Source: Cornus controversa
Taxonomy: Eukaryota > Streptophyta > Magnoliopsida > Cornales > Cornaceae
Length of the DNA: 64,000 bases
Assembly (NCBI GenBank): GCA_026545225.1
Contig: CM048853.1
Span: 42,176,755-42,240,754, forward strand
Direction of reading: 5' to 3'
Part shown: positions 43,773 to 57,800 of the stretch, piece by piece
How positions within the stretch are numbered: the stretch's first letter is position 1
Layout: every line of letters begins with the position of its first letter
Made by a program: the position numbers and the translations under genes
Notes under the pieces: model-generated
Seen by the model: the letters and a program-made list of their open reading frames with translations, nothing else
What the model was told of the DNA's origin: nothing
Database searches by the model: none

Positions 43773-44059
43773 AGTACTTTCTATTGTGAGAGCTCTACTA
43801 ACAAAAGAATTCTTTTCATTCTTACAATAACGTAGGTGATGTCTAATTTAAAAATGAGATGTGTGGGGACAGATATGTGCGGTGAATTTTTGGTAAAGTT
43901 AGAACTAAAATGACAAAGTAATGATAGGAAAAGTGAATTATCGAACCACCAAATTTCAGAAACTTTGTATCTTGTTTGGTTGTTCAATTTTCGATTACAC
44001 AATCTAAATTCTAATGACAAATTAACGATTACATTTAAATTCAAATTTTCTCATATTGT

Positions 44060-44090
<31 letters not shown>

Positions 44091-44626
44091 CATTTAGCAG
44101 CATGATATTATGTTTGGGAATTAGAATTGAGAACTATTTTAGTTCAAATATAAAATAAATTTTTGTCCAAGTTCTCTAATGGATAATTTTTAAGTTATTC
44201 AATGGAATTATCATAGTTTTGGTAATGCTTCAAAATAATCGAGCTAAACTAATGGAAATTTCTATTTGGCCACTTTGAATTTTGCAAATATGAATTAACT
44301 GTTTTACATTTGGTTTTTTTATTCGTATTACAATTCCAAATTAAAGGAAGAATTTATTTGAATTATTGTCCTAAATCAAATTTATAAATTTTATTTTCAC
44401 TAACTTTTCAAGCGACGTGTAAAACACAATCCTTTTTAAATCATGATTATTGTTTCCCCAAGATTCAACTTATGCATAAATAAAGAAAAAAAAAAACCCA
44501 TTTTATTAGGCTAGATTAAATGAGGTGTATTTTGTGATAAAGCTAGTTATTTGGTTGGTGATGAGCTACTTTTCTCATTTATTTATTTATTTTTGTCTTG
44601 GCAAGAAGTTGTACATTTAGAATCTA
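43773..44626. other. Intergenic, no gene recognised
   Basis: AT-rich, with a (TA)n tract at 44058-44089. No domain in any frame. Confidence 0.4.
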
Positions 44627-44955
44627 GGCTATTTGGCATGCGTTTGTATTTTGTGTTTTTTGTTTTTGTCTAAAATAGAATATAACTGTTTTGTTATAGA
44701 ATGTTTTGAATAGTAATAAAAACACATTTGGTAACAAAAATGTGTTTTAATTTTTTTTGAATTTTTTTTTTTTAGTTTTGGCATAGTTGAAACACAATAA
44801 AAACATTATTTCTGTGCTTTTAATTTGGACCCAAATTTTTGGAACGTTTTGACACTACTCAAAATAAAATAAGTGATATCAAACATGTTTTGTTTTAAAA
44901 ACTGCTACAGTGCCGAAACAAAAACAGAAAAACAAATCGCCTGCTAAAGAAGCCC
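44627..44955. mobile_element. PIF/Harbinger-like MITE, ~329 bp
   Basis: The left end GGCTATTTGGCATGCGTTTGT and the reverse complement of the right end GGGCTTCTTTAGCAGGCG are imperfect inverted repeats of the GGGCTTGTTTGGCA style. Flanks are CTA (44624-44626) and TTA (44956-44958), approximating a 3-bp TWA target. The interior is T/A-rich and partly self-complementary. Old copy. No paralogous empty site is available. Confidence 0.5.
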
Positions 44956-44958
44956 TTA

Positions 44959-45594
44959 CTTTGCAAACCTTGAACCATCAATTTTTTATTTTAAAAAGTG
45001 AAAAGTACCGGGGTCTTGGTAGCCACTTTTCTTATTAGATGGAATAGTAGAAAGTACAAAAATAAATTCTTATTTGGTGAATCATTTGTTTTCACAATTA
45101 GGCTCCTTAATTTAAAGCTCGAATCTAATGCTAAAGCTTGGAATAATACTTTGTAATTTTAATCCAATAAAAGAATGGCAAAACTAATGCCAACAACCAT
45201 CCGGATCCTCTCTTCTCTACTTCGAGTCCATTATGATTTAATTGACTTTTAATCAACAAGGTCACACACTACGTAGATAATGAAGCAAACAGTTCTGCAA
45301 TAACGACTTCAAATACCGTTAAACGAGAATACAACGCATTTATATTATTTTTGCATTTTTGATTGAACATTGTTGCGTGGGGGTTGCCAATTTAAATACA
45401 CTGGAGGACAATAAATTCAAGTGTGCACCGGAGAGAATCATGATTGGTTTTGACAAATTGTAATATCAATATCAAATAAAGTTTTTTCGATAATTAGTAG
45501 TAGTGGTGAATTATGAAATTTTAGAGAATTGAGAGATTCAATAAAATAGAAAGATATGTTGATAAAAAGTATAAAATATGAAAATTAAAGGACT

Positions 45595-45662
<68 letters not shown>

Positions 45663-45698
45663 TGTGTGTGTGCGTGTGAGCTGGAAAATAAAATAGAA
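44959..45698. other. Intergenic with a long (TA)n(TG)n microsatellite
   Basis: No gene. An alternating TA then TG/CG tract occupies about 45596-45679, close to the insertion point of the LTR element that starts at 45704. Confidence 0.5.
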
Positions 45699-45703
45699 AA
45701 GGT

Positions 45704-46969
45704 TGTGACTATATTTTTGTAATTAGCAATTTTCGGTGTCAAAACCAAATATGATCGAGTTGTATTATTTGAATTATATTTCTATCATTGGTCATGTAAT
45801 TCCAGTTTCAGAGTGAGCATGAAGTTCTACACCGACCATGCAAATGTTCATCAAAGAATGAAGCTTGAATCTTCGGCAAAAGCCATCAGGGGTCTGAATA
45901 AGGATTCGATCGATTGAAGATTCGAGATAGTTCTGAATGCATGAGGACATCGTTGATCAAATATGAGAGTCACGTAGTCCAAGTAAAGTGGTGAAACATA
46001 TGTATTTTAAATCGGGAGATTTCGATCTTGAAAATAGAAGTTTTTAAGCAAAATAGTGCACTTTTCAAGGTTGGACCGATCCAAGAGATTGCAACATCTC
46101 AAATTGAGTTTCTACAGGGCATGAACCGGTTCAAGTGAAGCCCAGACCGGTCCAACTTGGCTGCTCTGCAGAAATAAGTCTATTTAGTCATGTTTTGACC
46201 CGGAACTGACCTAAAACTTTCTAAAATCGTGAGAACTTGTTTCCTATTTGATTTTAACTTATTTTCTAAGAAAAAATAGGATTTTTAATCTCTATAAAAA
46301 GCTCATATGATTTCTCTCTTAGTGTGCTTTCAACAAAGCTTTCAATATACATCAAACTGAGAATTTCTAGAAAGAGAAAGTATTGAGATATTTTTCTAAG
46401 CAGTGATTTTTTTTTCTCAAATTCTTTGTTTATATTTTTGAGAGCACACACATATTTAATGAGTGATTTAGGGTGTCTCTCTTTGCTTGATCAACTGTTC
46501 GAAGATTGCATTGAAGATTTCTTCATAATCAAATTACTGGATTGGTGTCTTCTACAACTGTTTGTTGGTGAGGAAGGAGAAGAAAATCGTGCTACAAAAA
46601 GGGCAGAATACTTGCTGAGTGTTCATGTTATTCCAGTTACCCTTTTGAAAGGATTTTGACGTTAATTAGTCGGAATCTGCAGCAGTTGGACGGGGTAGTC
46701 ACAATTGTAAACCTGAGGTGTTCCGCATTAGAGTTCTCTACAAAGCCTCACCCATGATTTTTTTTCGATTTAGGTTTTCCACATATATCGAGTTCAATCT
46801 TTATTTTACTGCATTTTATTTATTTACTTGTTTTGTGGGATTGCTTTAATTATTAATTGGACTTAAAATTGGATAATCTGAATAATTAAGCAAAAATCGA
46901 GTAAACCTAATCACCCTTCTAGGTTTTAAATCTAACTTTCGCAACCGCTTCCACACCGCGCAACTCACA
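45704..46969 (+). repeat. 5' LTR of the 45704 element
   Basis: Starts TGTGACTATATT and ends CAACTCACA. Contains two ACCGGTCC-type words near 46070-46160 and an AATCACCCTTCTAGG-type end block. Diverged from its partner at 52217-53558, and shorter. Confidence 0.85.
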
Positions 46970-49900
46970 ATTGGTATCAAAGTAGTGTTCTCTAATTTGT
47001 GAGTTCTTGCGAAGTATTTTTAAAATCAAAAATTATTTTTGTTTTCAAAAATCATCATGGAATCTAATATAAAAGAGGGTAGATCGATTCAGTGAACTCC
47101 TTTATTTGATGGTTTAAATAATACTTTTTGGAAGTCTTACATGAGAACCTTTTTAAAATCTTAAGGTGAGTTCTTGCGAAGTATTTTTAAAATCAAAAAT
47201 CATTTTTGTTTTCAAAAATCATCAAGGAATCTAATATGAAAGAGGGTGGATCGATTCAGTGAACTCATTTGTTTGATGGTTCAAATTATACTTTTTGGAA
47301 GTCTCACATGAAAGCCTTTTTAAAATCTCAAGGTAAGAGAGTTTGGATGGCTGTTGAGAATGACTATAAAATCCCTACCATTACCACTGGTACTGGTGAT
47401 GAAGCTGTGACTGTAGATAAGGACAAAGCAACATGGTCTAATGTTAAGCATGAAGATGCTAATAATAAAAACAAGGGTTTATATGCAATATTCAATTTTG
47501 TTGTTCCTTCTGAATTTGCTAGAATTTCTGCTTGTTCCACTTTGAAAAAAGCATGAGATATTTTACAAGTAACTCATGAGGGTACCACTAAGGTAAGGAA
47601 ATCAAAGTTACAAATGTTTGTTACAAAATTTGAAACAATTAGAATGGATGAAGATGAGATTTTTTTTTTTTTTATTCTTGGCTTAATAATATTGTTCAAT
47701 GTAGTGCTAACCTTGGTGAGAAAATTCATTCTTTTCGGGTTATTAGAAAAATCATGAGGTCTTTACCTCATAGGTTCCAAGTCAAGTTGGAAGCCTTAGA
47801 TTAGAGTAGAGATGTTGATACAATGGAGGTGGCAGAATTAGTTGGATCAATTCAAACTTTTGAGATGAAATATCCAAAACTTCAGAAAACTAAAAATTTG
47901 GCTTTAAAAACCTCAAAAACTTCTAAGTCTTCAAGTTTGTCAAATATTTCAAATTCATCAAAATTTAAAATTGAAAAAGTTGAATGTTTTAAATATGATT
48001 TAGATAATGATGTTGCACTCCTTGCTAGGAAATTTAAAAAGATCCTTAAGTATGAAAATGATAGAAATCTTCAGAAAGAAAATTCTTCTAAATTTTGTAG
48101 TCAAGGTTCATCATCTAAAGGTAAGGATAGGAAGAAAAAAAAAGTGGATGACTCTAAGGAGTCTGAACGAACTTGTTAGACATGTGGTGGTAAAGGTCAT
48201 ACATCTAATCAATGTACAAGTCCTAAGAAAAATATCTTTAGTGCAAAGAAAATTTCAAAAGATAAAAAGAAAGTCATGAAAGCTATTATTTCTGAGTCTG
48301 AGTCTTCTGGTTCTGAAAGTGATTCTTCTGTTGAGAATGATGCTTTTTCTTTTGTTAATCATGATACTGCTAATGATTCTTCTTCTGATATAGGTGAAAC
48401 AGAAGTGTACACTACTCTCAGTCAAGTAGGGTCCGATGATTCAGAAATTGAGCAGTCTGATGTAGTTACATGTGAGAGTAAACTGTCAGAACTCTTTGAG
48501 AACTTGCTAGTAGCGTATGAAAAGAAATCTGAGAAGTTAAAGCAAGTGAAAACTGAAAAAGAAACTTTGAAGAAAAAGAATGAAGAACAATTGAAGTTGA
48601 TTGAAGAAAATAAAGCTGACATTCAAAATATTCAAAGTAAAGTCAAGTTTCTCGAAAGCAAGGTAAGTCAAGTTATTTCTGTTAAAGATGTTCTTGTTGC
48701 TAGAATTGATTTTCTTGAGCCTGAATTGAAAAAATCTTAAGAGAAATTGATTGCATTTACTTCTGAGCAAATTAAGCTTGATTGCATGATTAGTGTTGAA
48801 AAGCCTGTAGGAGATAAGACTGGACTAGGTTTTGTTGAGTCATCATTTAAGAGTAAAAATGTGTTTATTAAATCCAAGAACTTGAATTTGTCTACACCCA
48901 AACATAAGCTTTAAGTTGAGTCTATGCATACTAATGTTGTGTCTAATGTGTTTCATTGTACTTTTGTGGTAAGAATGGACATAATCAACACTATTGTTGC
49001 AAGAAAAAAAAATTATAATTCTGGGTTTCATGTGCATAATTCTTTTTCTAAGAATAGGGTTCATGCTAAAATGCCACATTATTAGAACAAACCCAAAAAT
49101 TCTCAAGCTAAAAAGAATTCAAATAAGAAAAAGAATGTTTCTGTTTCTCTACATTATTTTTCTGATAGGTTGCATGTTAAAATAATTTGGATGAGAAAGA
49201 AAGATTTGGAGAAATTTGTGCCTATTGATACTATGGGATTTATTCCTTGTAGGTATTTGGGTGTAAAACTCCCTAACTAGGTCATTAGGACTTTTATGGT
49301 CATGAACTGAGCTTATGTTCATTATTTGTTTTCTATTGGACCATATCTGTTAGATTAAGTTAGGTTTTGTTTATTTTTTCATGATAATCATGTGAATATT
49401 AAAATCATATTTTTCTATGAAATAATGTGAATTCTCTATATTTCTATTTAAGTTCACTTTGATTTGTGAGTGCATGATTGGGACACTTAGTTTATCAATG
49501 GATGAAGTATTTGAGTTTATAATTTAGGCATTGATGACTAATGTGCTATATATATATTTTTTAGAGGTGAATCTTTTGAGTCCATACAATTTGTACACTA
49601 GTCCAACTCTGAGAGAATTGATTGAAAACTAATGTGAAGTTGACTAGAGTATATTGTATGAGAAGCATTAAAAGTTTAAATGATCAATAAAAAAAATGAA
49701 AAGAAAAGATTCTATCTTTATTTAGCATGAGAAAAATGAAAAAAAAATAAATTGTTGAAAATCTAAGACAAAAGGAAAATGCTACTTTCGAGATGTGTTC
49801 AAAGCTTCCACTACGACATAAATATCTAATGATGTATCTTTTAAAAAGAAGTTGTTTTGAAAAAATAGCTAGTTGTCTGTTAGCGTAAAAGCCACCATCT

Positions 49901-52216
49901 TAGAAATAAATAAATAAATGAATGAAATTCCAAGAAAAATAAGTTGATCATGTGTGGATTGATTTGCTTAACACCCAATGTATTTTAGAAGATGGATTAA
50001 AGGAATTTGATTACTTTTTGATGAAGTTGGATTGTACACACACATGAATTTATTAGATGAATTTTTAAATTTTTATAAATATTTGTGTATTGAAAATTGT
50101 TTCATGATCATGAATTTAATGATGAATTTTATTGGCAAATTTATGAGTTTTAAAATTGTGCATTTATGAATTTTCTTGAAATTTTAGAACTCATTGTTAT
50201 TTTATGTGAAAAATTGATTTTAATGATTATATGATTGTTATATATTTTTTATTTTCACATAAATAAAATTTCAAAAATGTTTTCCTGTTTTTCCAGATTT
50301 TTAGAATTTTTTAGAAATTTTATGCATTTTTTCTAAAAAGTGCATTTTTGGTTAAATTTGGTCAACTGGCCAAGCAAGCCAATTGAACCGGTCCAAGGTG
50401 AAGGTTGGACCAGTCCATCTAGGCCCGGCCAGCAGGGTTAAATACTAAATGGTTACTTTTTGGTTATTGCATGCCTATCTTTCTATTGTGTGCTTTTTCT
50501 CTCTCTATTTCCCTCACTTTGCATCAACTAATACTACACTTTGTGCTTAATATATTACATCATTGTGATTGATATTTATGTTTCTTTTAAGTTGAATTGG
50601 TGAAAGGGATTGATCATTGGAAGTTTTGTATTGATTTTGGGAGATTGAACTAACCAAGTGATATTGAAGCTTGTATTTTCAAAGCTTACACACCAAGTGT
50701 TTGAGGAAATTTCCCAATGACTCCTACATTCCTATTTTGCATTCCTCTCATTGTAGCGATGGCTGGTGGTTCTAGGCGACAAAGACTCAATGTTTCTCTA
50801 ACACTAGAAGGCAACATAATCTTCTCGGAAGATCATTTTGATGATGAAGGAATCTTTGAGCATTATAAGAATGTAGTTGATTGTAGACAATGAGGTGTGA
50901 AAGAAGTTTTGATTTGGAGAGCATATGGCAAGGATATCATTTGAAGTTTGTTAATTACTTCAGAGAGAATGGTTGGGGTTCACTAGCCAAACTAGGCAAG
51001 GATTGCATTCTAGACATGGTTCATTATTTCTAAAGCAATGTGCTTTCATATAATGACAATGGACTATGGATGGCGGTGAAATATTTTGGGACAGAAATCA
51101 AAGTGATAACGCAATTAATTTATGAGGTTATTGGAGTACTAGAGGTACAAAATACTCCCTTCTTTAGGTATTAAAGAAAACCAACCAAGCATGGAAAAAA
51201 TCATTGAAATGTTATGTGAACTGAATGCTCCATTGTTTGCAAACAAAGTTCCAAGTGCCTACATCACTGACAATGTCTCTGCATTGAACTTGATTGTCTT
51301 CTATACTCTTGACCCTTATAATCATAAAGGTGATTTGTCACGGCATTGAGGTGAGATCTTATATCACATTGTGAATAGTGATAGAATTAATGTGCCGTCA
51401 ACTATTTTGAGAACTATGATTCAAGAGTCGGGTCATTCAAGGTCTACCAATGTTTTGCCTTTTCCTCTGATCATAATGAAAATTCTCAAGGCAAAGAATG
51501 TTTACATTCCTTCAAATGTTCTAGTGATAAAGCCAAAAGGGAATTTCACGGCTTCAAATGTCAAGTCTTCAATTACTAATAAGATGATTATGTTCTGTTA
51601 GACTTTGAGTAGTTAGAACTATTTCTGTCTAGACTTGGTATTTGAACTGGATATGTTCTATGTTTTTATGTGCTTAGACTTGTTATGTTTAATATTGTCT
51701 ATGCTTTGCTCATATGAAATCTTCAACAATTTTGAGACTTATGTGTTATATTTGATTGAAGGTTATGCTTATATCTCACTTAATCATGTCATAATTTGTT
51801 CTCTCATGTTCTCATTATTTTTACTTTGTTAATTTGTTCCAAAAAAGGAGAAAACTTATATATGTATAGGGGAGACTTATATAATTGCTTTGATAAAGGG
51901 GGAGATTTATTTCTTTGAGACATGTGGGGAGATTGTATATTTCATTGGTTATATGATTAAGGGAGAGTTTGAAGATGATTTTAATATCATTATATTTTTT
52001 TTGATTAAGCTTTCACAGGTAGTGTTGTTTGCATGATGTGCAGATTTTACAAGTTTGACAGACACTACACATGAAAGTTGAAAGCTTGTTCATGATGCTC
52101 TAAGTTCTTTAAGATATATTTCTTTGTATTGGGGACATATTGTAATCTGATTTTTCCAGTGGTTAGGTTATAATTCTCTAGGTAGATTTTGTCACGAAAT
52201 TGCTAAATGGGGAGAT

Positions 52217-53558
52217 TGTGACGTATATTTTTGTAATTGGCAATCTTCGATATCAAAACCAAACATGATCGAGTTGTATTATTTGAGTTATATTTCTATC
52301 ATTGGTCATGTAATTGAAGTCTCCGAGTGAGCATGAAGTTCTACACCAACCATGCAAATGTTAGTCAAAGAATAAAACTTGAATCTTTGGCAGAAACCAT
52401 CAAGGGTCTGAACAAGGATTCGATCGATTGAAGATTTGAGATGGTTCCGAATGCATGAGGATATCGTTGATCAAATATAAGAATCACTTAGTCCAAGTAA
52501 AGTGATGAGAACACATATTTTAAATCGGGAGGTTCTGACCTTGGAAATAAGGGTTTTTAAGCAAAATAGTGCACTTTTCAAGGTTGGACTAGTCCAAGTG
52601 AAGGCTAGACCGGTCCAAGAGGTTGAAGCATCTCAAATTGAGTTGTTACAGGGCATGGACCGGTACAAGTGAAGCCCGGATCGATCTAACTTGGATGCTC
52701 TGCAGAAATAAGCTTATTTAGTCCTGTTTTGACCCAGAACTGACCCAAAACTTTCTAAAATTGTGGGGACTTGTTTTCTAAGAAAAATTAGGATTCTTAA
52801 TCTCTATAAAAATCTCATATAATTTCTCTCTCAGTGTGCTTTCAACAGAGCTTTCAATATACATCAAGTTGAGAATTTCTAGAAAAAGATAACATTGAGA
52901 TATTTTTCTAAGCAGAGAATTTTTTTCTCAAAATCTTTGTTTATATTTTTGAGAGTACACACATATTCACTAAGTCATTTAGGGTGTCTCTCTTTGCTTA
53001 ATTAACTGTTCAAAGACTGCATTGAAGATTTCTTCGTGATCAAGTTACTGGATTGGTGCCTTCTACAATAGTTCGTTGGTGAGGAAGGTGAAGAAGATCA
53101 TGCTACGAATGGGACAGAATACTTGTTGAGTGTTCGTGTTCTTCCGTTATCCTTCTAAAAGGATTTTTACGTTAGCCGAGAATCTGCAGCAGTTGGACGA
53201 GGTAGTTGCAATTGTAAGCATGAGGTGTTCTGCATCAAAGTTCTTGTCAGAGTGGAGTGGGTGTGAGTCTGGGATATAATCTGTTGTACTTGGGTTCGAC
53301 GATAGTCAATTTGCTTCTCCGGGGCTACAAAGCCTCACCCGTGGTTTTTTCTCGATCTGAATTTTTCACGTATATCTGGTGCAATCTTTACTTTACTGCA
53401 CTTTATTTATTTACTTGCTTTGTGAGATTGCTTTAATTATTAATTAGACTTAAAATTGGATAATCTGAATAATTAAGTAAAAAGCGCGTAAACCTAATCA
53501 GCCCCCTCTAGGTTTTAAATCTTAGTTTCACAACCGCTTTTACACCACGCAACTCACA
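52217..53558 (+). repeat. 3' LTR of the 45704 element
   Basis: Starts TGTGACGTATAT and ends AACTCACA, followed by the target duplication AAGGT. Collinear with the 5' LTR and, on the opposite strand, with the solo LTR at 24242-25486. Confidence 0.85.
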
Positions 53559-53563
53559 AAGGT

Positions 53564-54391
53564 GGATATATATCAAATAACAAGTGTCAATAGAAAAAAA
53601 AATAAAAAATGAATAAAAGACAAGGGACACTTATATTATATATATACATGTGTAATGAAAAGGAACACATGAATGAACAAAATAGAGGGAGATGGAAAGA
53701 GAGTGAGGGGACACGTGAAGGGCTAGTGGGATTTTTAAGAAGTTTTCGAAGTATAAAATGTATAGTGGAAGAAAAAAAGAATGGAAGAAAGAAATAAAAA
53801 GAAAAATAGAGAGACAAAGAGAAAATGAGAGAAAATTTGGAGAATAATATTTTAAAGATGTAGGCCTTGCTTGGTTTGCAACTTTCAAAATAATTTTCAA
53901 GAATAGTTTTAAGAGAATCAAGACAAAAATCAATTTTTCACAGAACAATTTTTACTTTTTTCCCTTTAAATCTACTAATGCAATTTTTATTAAAAAGTGT
54001 TGGAGGTACTTGAAGGAACATTTTATTATGTTGGTCGTATTGTAATGTAAGGGTTGAAAATCCATTAGCATTACAAGAAACACCAATGCCAACGACCAAA
54101 GAACTTCTGAATAGATGGACAAGGAATTTGATACTTCATTGTATTAACGTAGAGACACTTTTACAATTGGATATGACAAATGATAGTAAACAAAGAAAAC
54201 TTGGCTAGAACATATTTTGAGATGCAAATTAATTTGCTAATGAGAAAAAAGACAAGAATTTGCAGTCATTTTTTGTAGTTGAGGTTCTTATTGAAGCCTA
54301 AAGAAGACCATGAGTAGATCATATACAATTTGCTTAACATTCACACCCATGACATAATCTGCGTGAGCTTATTCCATTGTGTACTTAACAA
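53564..54391. other. Intergenic between two LTR elements
   Basis: Purine-rich on the + strand (about 53590-53850), which produces long spurious frames on both strands. No recognisable gene or element ends. Confidence 0.45.
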
Positions 54392-54396
54392 CAAGC

Positions 54397-54875
54397 TGTT
54401 TGAATTTTAAAAATAAATAAAAATTATTTTGTGGTCCTATGCACTACGTTTTCTAAAATTGGATTGTAATGTGATTATCGTTACTTGATGGGTTAGGGTT
54501 ATACTTGTCAGTTGTGATCTAATTGATAGTATAACATTTACACCATTGGATTGTGGCTTTTTAACTTTATTTGGTAGAATTTAATCCTAACCGTTGATAT
54601 CTATGTTTTCATGATAGGAAGGGAGACTTAAGTATTTATTTGTAGAGAAGTCGTCCCCCTCAGTTGTTGTCATATATAAAGGTTTCAAAACCCTTATTCA
54701 GTCCTATTGAAGGACAACTCTCAGTGTGGGGGTAGAGCTCTCTAAGAATCTTTTTCAGAAATCCAAAGCTATTTTAATGAGTTATATCATCAATCAGGTA
54801 CGATTGCTAAAACTCTCTTTAATTAATTTTTATATTCTTGATTTCTATAAGATAAGTATGGATTAAATTCCAGCA
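54397..54875 (+). repeat. 5' LTR of the copia element
   Basis: TG...CA bounded, with a TATATAAAGG TATA-like word near 54672. Pairs with 59402-59879. Confidence 0.88.
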
Positions 54876-57800
54876 ATTGATATTAGAGCCATGGTTAAGG
54901 CTAGGATTTTCTTTTCTTGTAGAAGTCAAGAGTCAATATTTGATTTACATATAGTATAATATGTGAATCAATGTGATTCTTTTAATTGATTCAATTTAAG
55001 AAAAAAAAATTGTGAACTTAAATTAAATGAAACTTCTGCAGTTTAGGTCCTTCCTCGGAGTTTAAGAGGACCGGTAAAGTGACCATTTCAAGGTAGTGGG
55101 TGATGCCTGCCCAAATGTGACACACTCATGGAGATTATTATTTTTGAAGTTTTATGACATTAATTTTATTGAGGTCTCACGATGCATTTACCTACATTAA
55201 GGCATTAGTTCTGCCCAAAGGTGATTAGTGTCTTATTGTGGGTTAAGTGAATAGAATAGTTGAGAGTATTTAGGTTAGAACTAAATAAACCTCTTGCCCA
55301 AAGGTAGTGGAAATGTTTAGCAATAATTCAAGTATAATCAACTAGGTCTATGTGCGATTTAATCACAAATTTGGGGGATAAATGTATCTAAAATTCTACT
55401 CAAAGGTGATTTTTAGATGACATCTTACTTGTTCTCGCAGGGTGGACGATTTTGCAAATGGTAAAACACCCTGATAAATTCGGCTTAAAACCCCAAGTAC
55501 GAATTAAAGTAATAATCCCTAAAGCTATGATATATTAATTTATATTTTATTTATGTGGTGTTATTTAATATAACATATATTGAGGTTATAGACGCTTCCG
55601 CAATTCATAGATAGCTTACAGGGATTGAACCACTGGATGGTTTAAATTATACTGCCTAGAGGACATATATTGATTTTGTGTTGGGTTTCTTGGACTACGA
55701 GTCTGTGCTTTTTTGAAGAGAAACCCCTTATACCCACTGTAATGTCTTCTGATACAGTAAGGTTGTTGCATGTTAAGTGGACTAAAGGTAATACCATGGC
55801 CATCAGGTTAATTTATACTTCTATTGGTGAGATTATTTGGGGTGGTATTATGATATTTAATACTACAAGGAGTTTCTTGATCTAATCAAGAAACAGTTCA
55901 CGAGCACTTTAAAAGCAACTACATTATTATTGTCTGAAAGCTTATGTCAGCCACATATGATGGCAATGGCTCAGTGAGGGAGCACATCTATAAGATGTGC
56001 AAGATGGTTAATAGTCTGAGGGAACAGAGAATCCTATTTTATGATGAGTTATTAGTCCACATGGTGATATATTCTCTACTTAGGTCTTTTGAGACTTTCA
56101 GGGTGAATTATAATTCACATGAGACAAAAATGAGATATTGACCGGTTATTAGCACTTTGTGTGACTGAGAAAAAGTGGCTCAAGGGCATTAAAATTGAGT
56201 CAGTTCATCTTGTCATAAGTGATAACAGTAAGAATATTTTATAGAAGAAAAAAAAAGCAGTAAGAAAGGAAATGAGGTAAAATAGAAAAAGGAAAAATAG
56301 AACGATAAAGGAAAATGCATGGTCATAGGAATGATGAATGCTAGTTCTGTAAAATGAAAGGGCATAAAAAAAAGTTGTTATGGTTACAATGTTTGGTTAA
56401 AGAAAAAGAAAGCAGGTGTGAAATTAACATGGTAATATTTGAACTTTATTCTATAAACGTGCCTGAACATTTATGGGGATTGATTCGGGTGTGATCATAC
56501 ATGCCTCTTGTTTTCTTATGGACTCGATACCTTCTGGATAAATCATACAATTTTAAGGTTAGTCAGTCATTTGGTCTTTTGGACCTCATTCATAACGATG
56601 TTTGTGGTTTCTTTTCCATTGTTGTCTGAGATGGGCAAATGTATTTCGTTACCTTCATTGATGGTTTCTCAAGGTATTCTTATATGTACTTAATCCATTA
56701 GAAATCTGAAAAACTTAATATGTTTAAGGTCTATCAGGTTGAAGTTGAAAAGCAGTTGGGCAGAAAGATTTGTTTTAAGATTGGACTGATATGGTGAGTA
56801 TTATGGGAGAATGGATATAGAGGGTGTGAATCGTGGTGTTTTAGTACATATCTCAAGGAATATGGCATTGTGCTACAGTACACCACTCTTAGTTTTTCTG
56901 AGCAGATGGAGTTACAAAATAGAGAAATTAAACCACACCTGTTAAGTGGTTGTTGTTCGTAGCATTATGAATCATTCTTCACTACCTGAGAGTTTTTGGG
57001 ATAAGCTCTCAAAATAACTATTTATATTCATAATAGTCATGTAAATAAACTCTTGAAATACTATTCACGCTTTGAACAAGTTCTCTGACATTTGCATATG
57101 TGGGGATGCTTGCATAGGCAAAATTGTATAATCTCGATATTAAGAAGCTTGATTCTCGTACCGTCATTTTTCATTACATAAAGTATCTCGAGAGATCGTT
57201 TGGTTATGGATTTTATTATCCCTCTAAACCAATGGAGATTGTTGAAATATGTTATTACAAAAACTATTGAGGATGGGCAAATCTAGTGGGAGTCTAGAGT
57301 TTTGTAGTTTCTTTTTAGCAGAGGAGGAATCTTCAGTGCCCATTCTATTTACTTCAGATTTTATTTCATTTTCTTTAATGGTTTCAGTCAGAGCTCCTAT
57401 TCTCACTCTTTCAGTTATTTCTTTGCAGCCTTTTCCTTCAGTTTTAATCCAGTTCTTGAGCTTATTCAGCTTAGGAGATTTTCTAGGACTTGGAGGTCTG
57501 CTATACTTGATGATTTTGAGGTGCATGACAGATATAAGGGATGTTGATTTCTCTAAGATTTTCTCTCTAGTTTTATCAAAGAACTCTCTGAGAGTCATTT
57601 TTCAATTATCACGCATTATGATATTGAGTTGCATTAGATGGACGTCTAGACATCATTCCAAAACGGAGACATTAAGGAAGTGATATACATGTCTCAACCT
57701 TAAGAATGTCGTGTACTAATACATATGCCTCAAGTTCAGTAGGAGTTAATTTATTATCTATCCTATATATTGATGATATTTTGTTAGTTAGTAATGACAT

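Larger units (their letters stand above)
45704..53558 (+). mobile_element. LTR retrotransposon with gag and an extra ORF, no polymerase seen
   Basis: Identical 5-bp target duplications AAGGT (45699-45703, 53559-53563) flank the element. 5' LTR 45704-46969 and 3' LTR 52217-53558, both TGTGAC...ACTCACA. A tRNA-Met-type primer site TTGGTATCAAAG follows the 5' LTR and a GGGGAGAT purine tract precedes the 3' LTR. Gag-like sequence (about 47040-48240; FDGSNYTFWKSHMKAFL, a zinc knuckle) is followed by a coiled-coil-rich region (about 48276-48740) and, at about 50760-51600, sequence like the 'putative plant transposon protein' family. No protease, integrase or reverse transcriptase was recognised in 5.2 kb. 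Fossil with many breaks. The Ty1/copia assignment rests on LTR and gag style. Confidence 0.85.

Noticed and set aside
45521-45748. Frame with (HT)n and (IY)n runs
   Set aside because: Translation of the (TG)n(TA)n microsatellite next to the LTR insertion.
53587-53948. Phe/Ser/Leu-rich and Lys/Glu-rich open frames on both strands
   Set aside because: A purine-rich tract lacks stops in several frames; no domain or conservation seen.
57224-57683. Two overlapping opposite-strand frames of 124 and 144 codons
   Set aside because: They fall inside the decayed copia element between the integrase and reverse-transcriptase remnants and show no independent domain.
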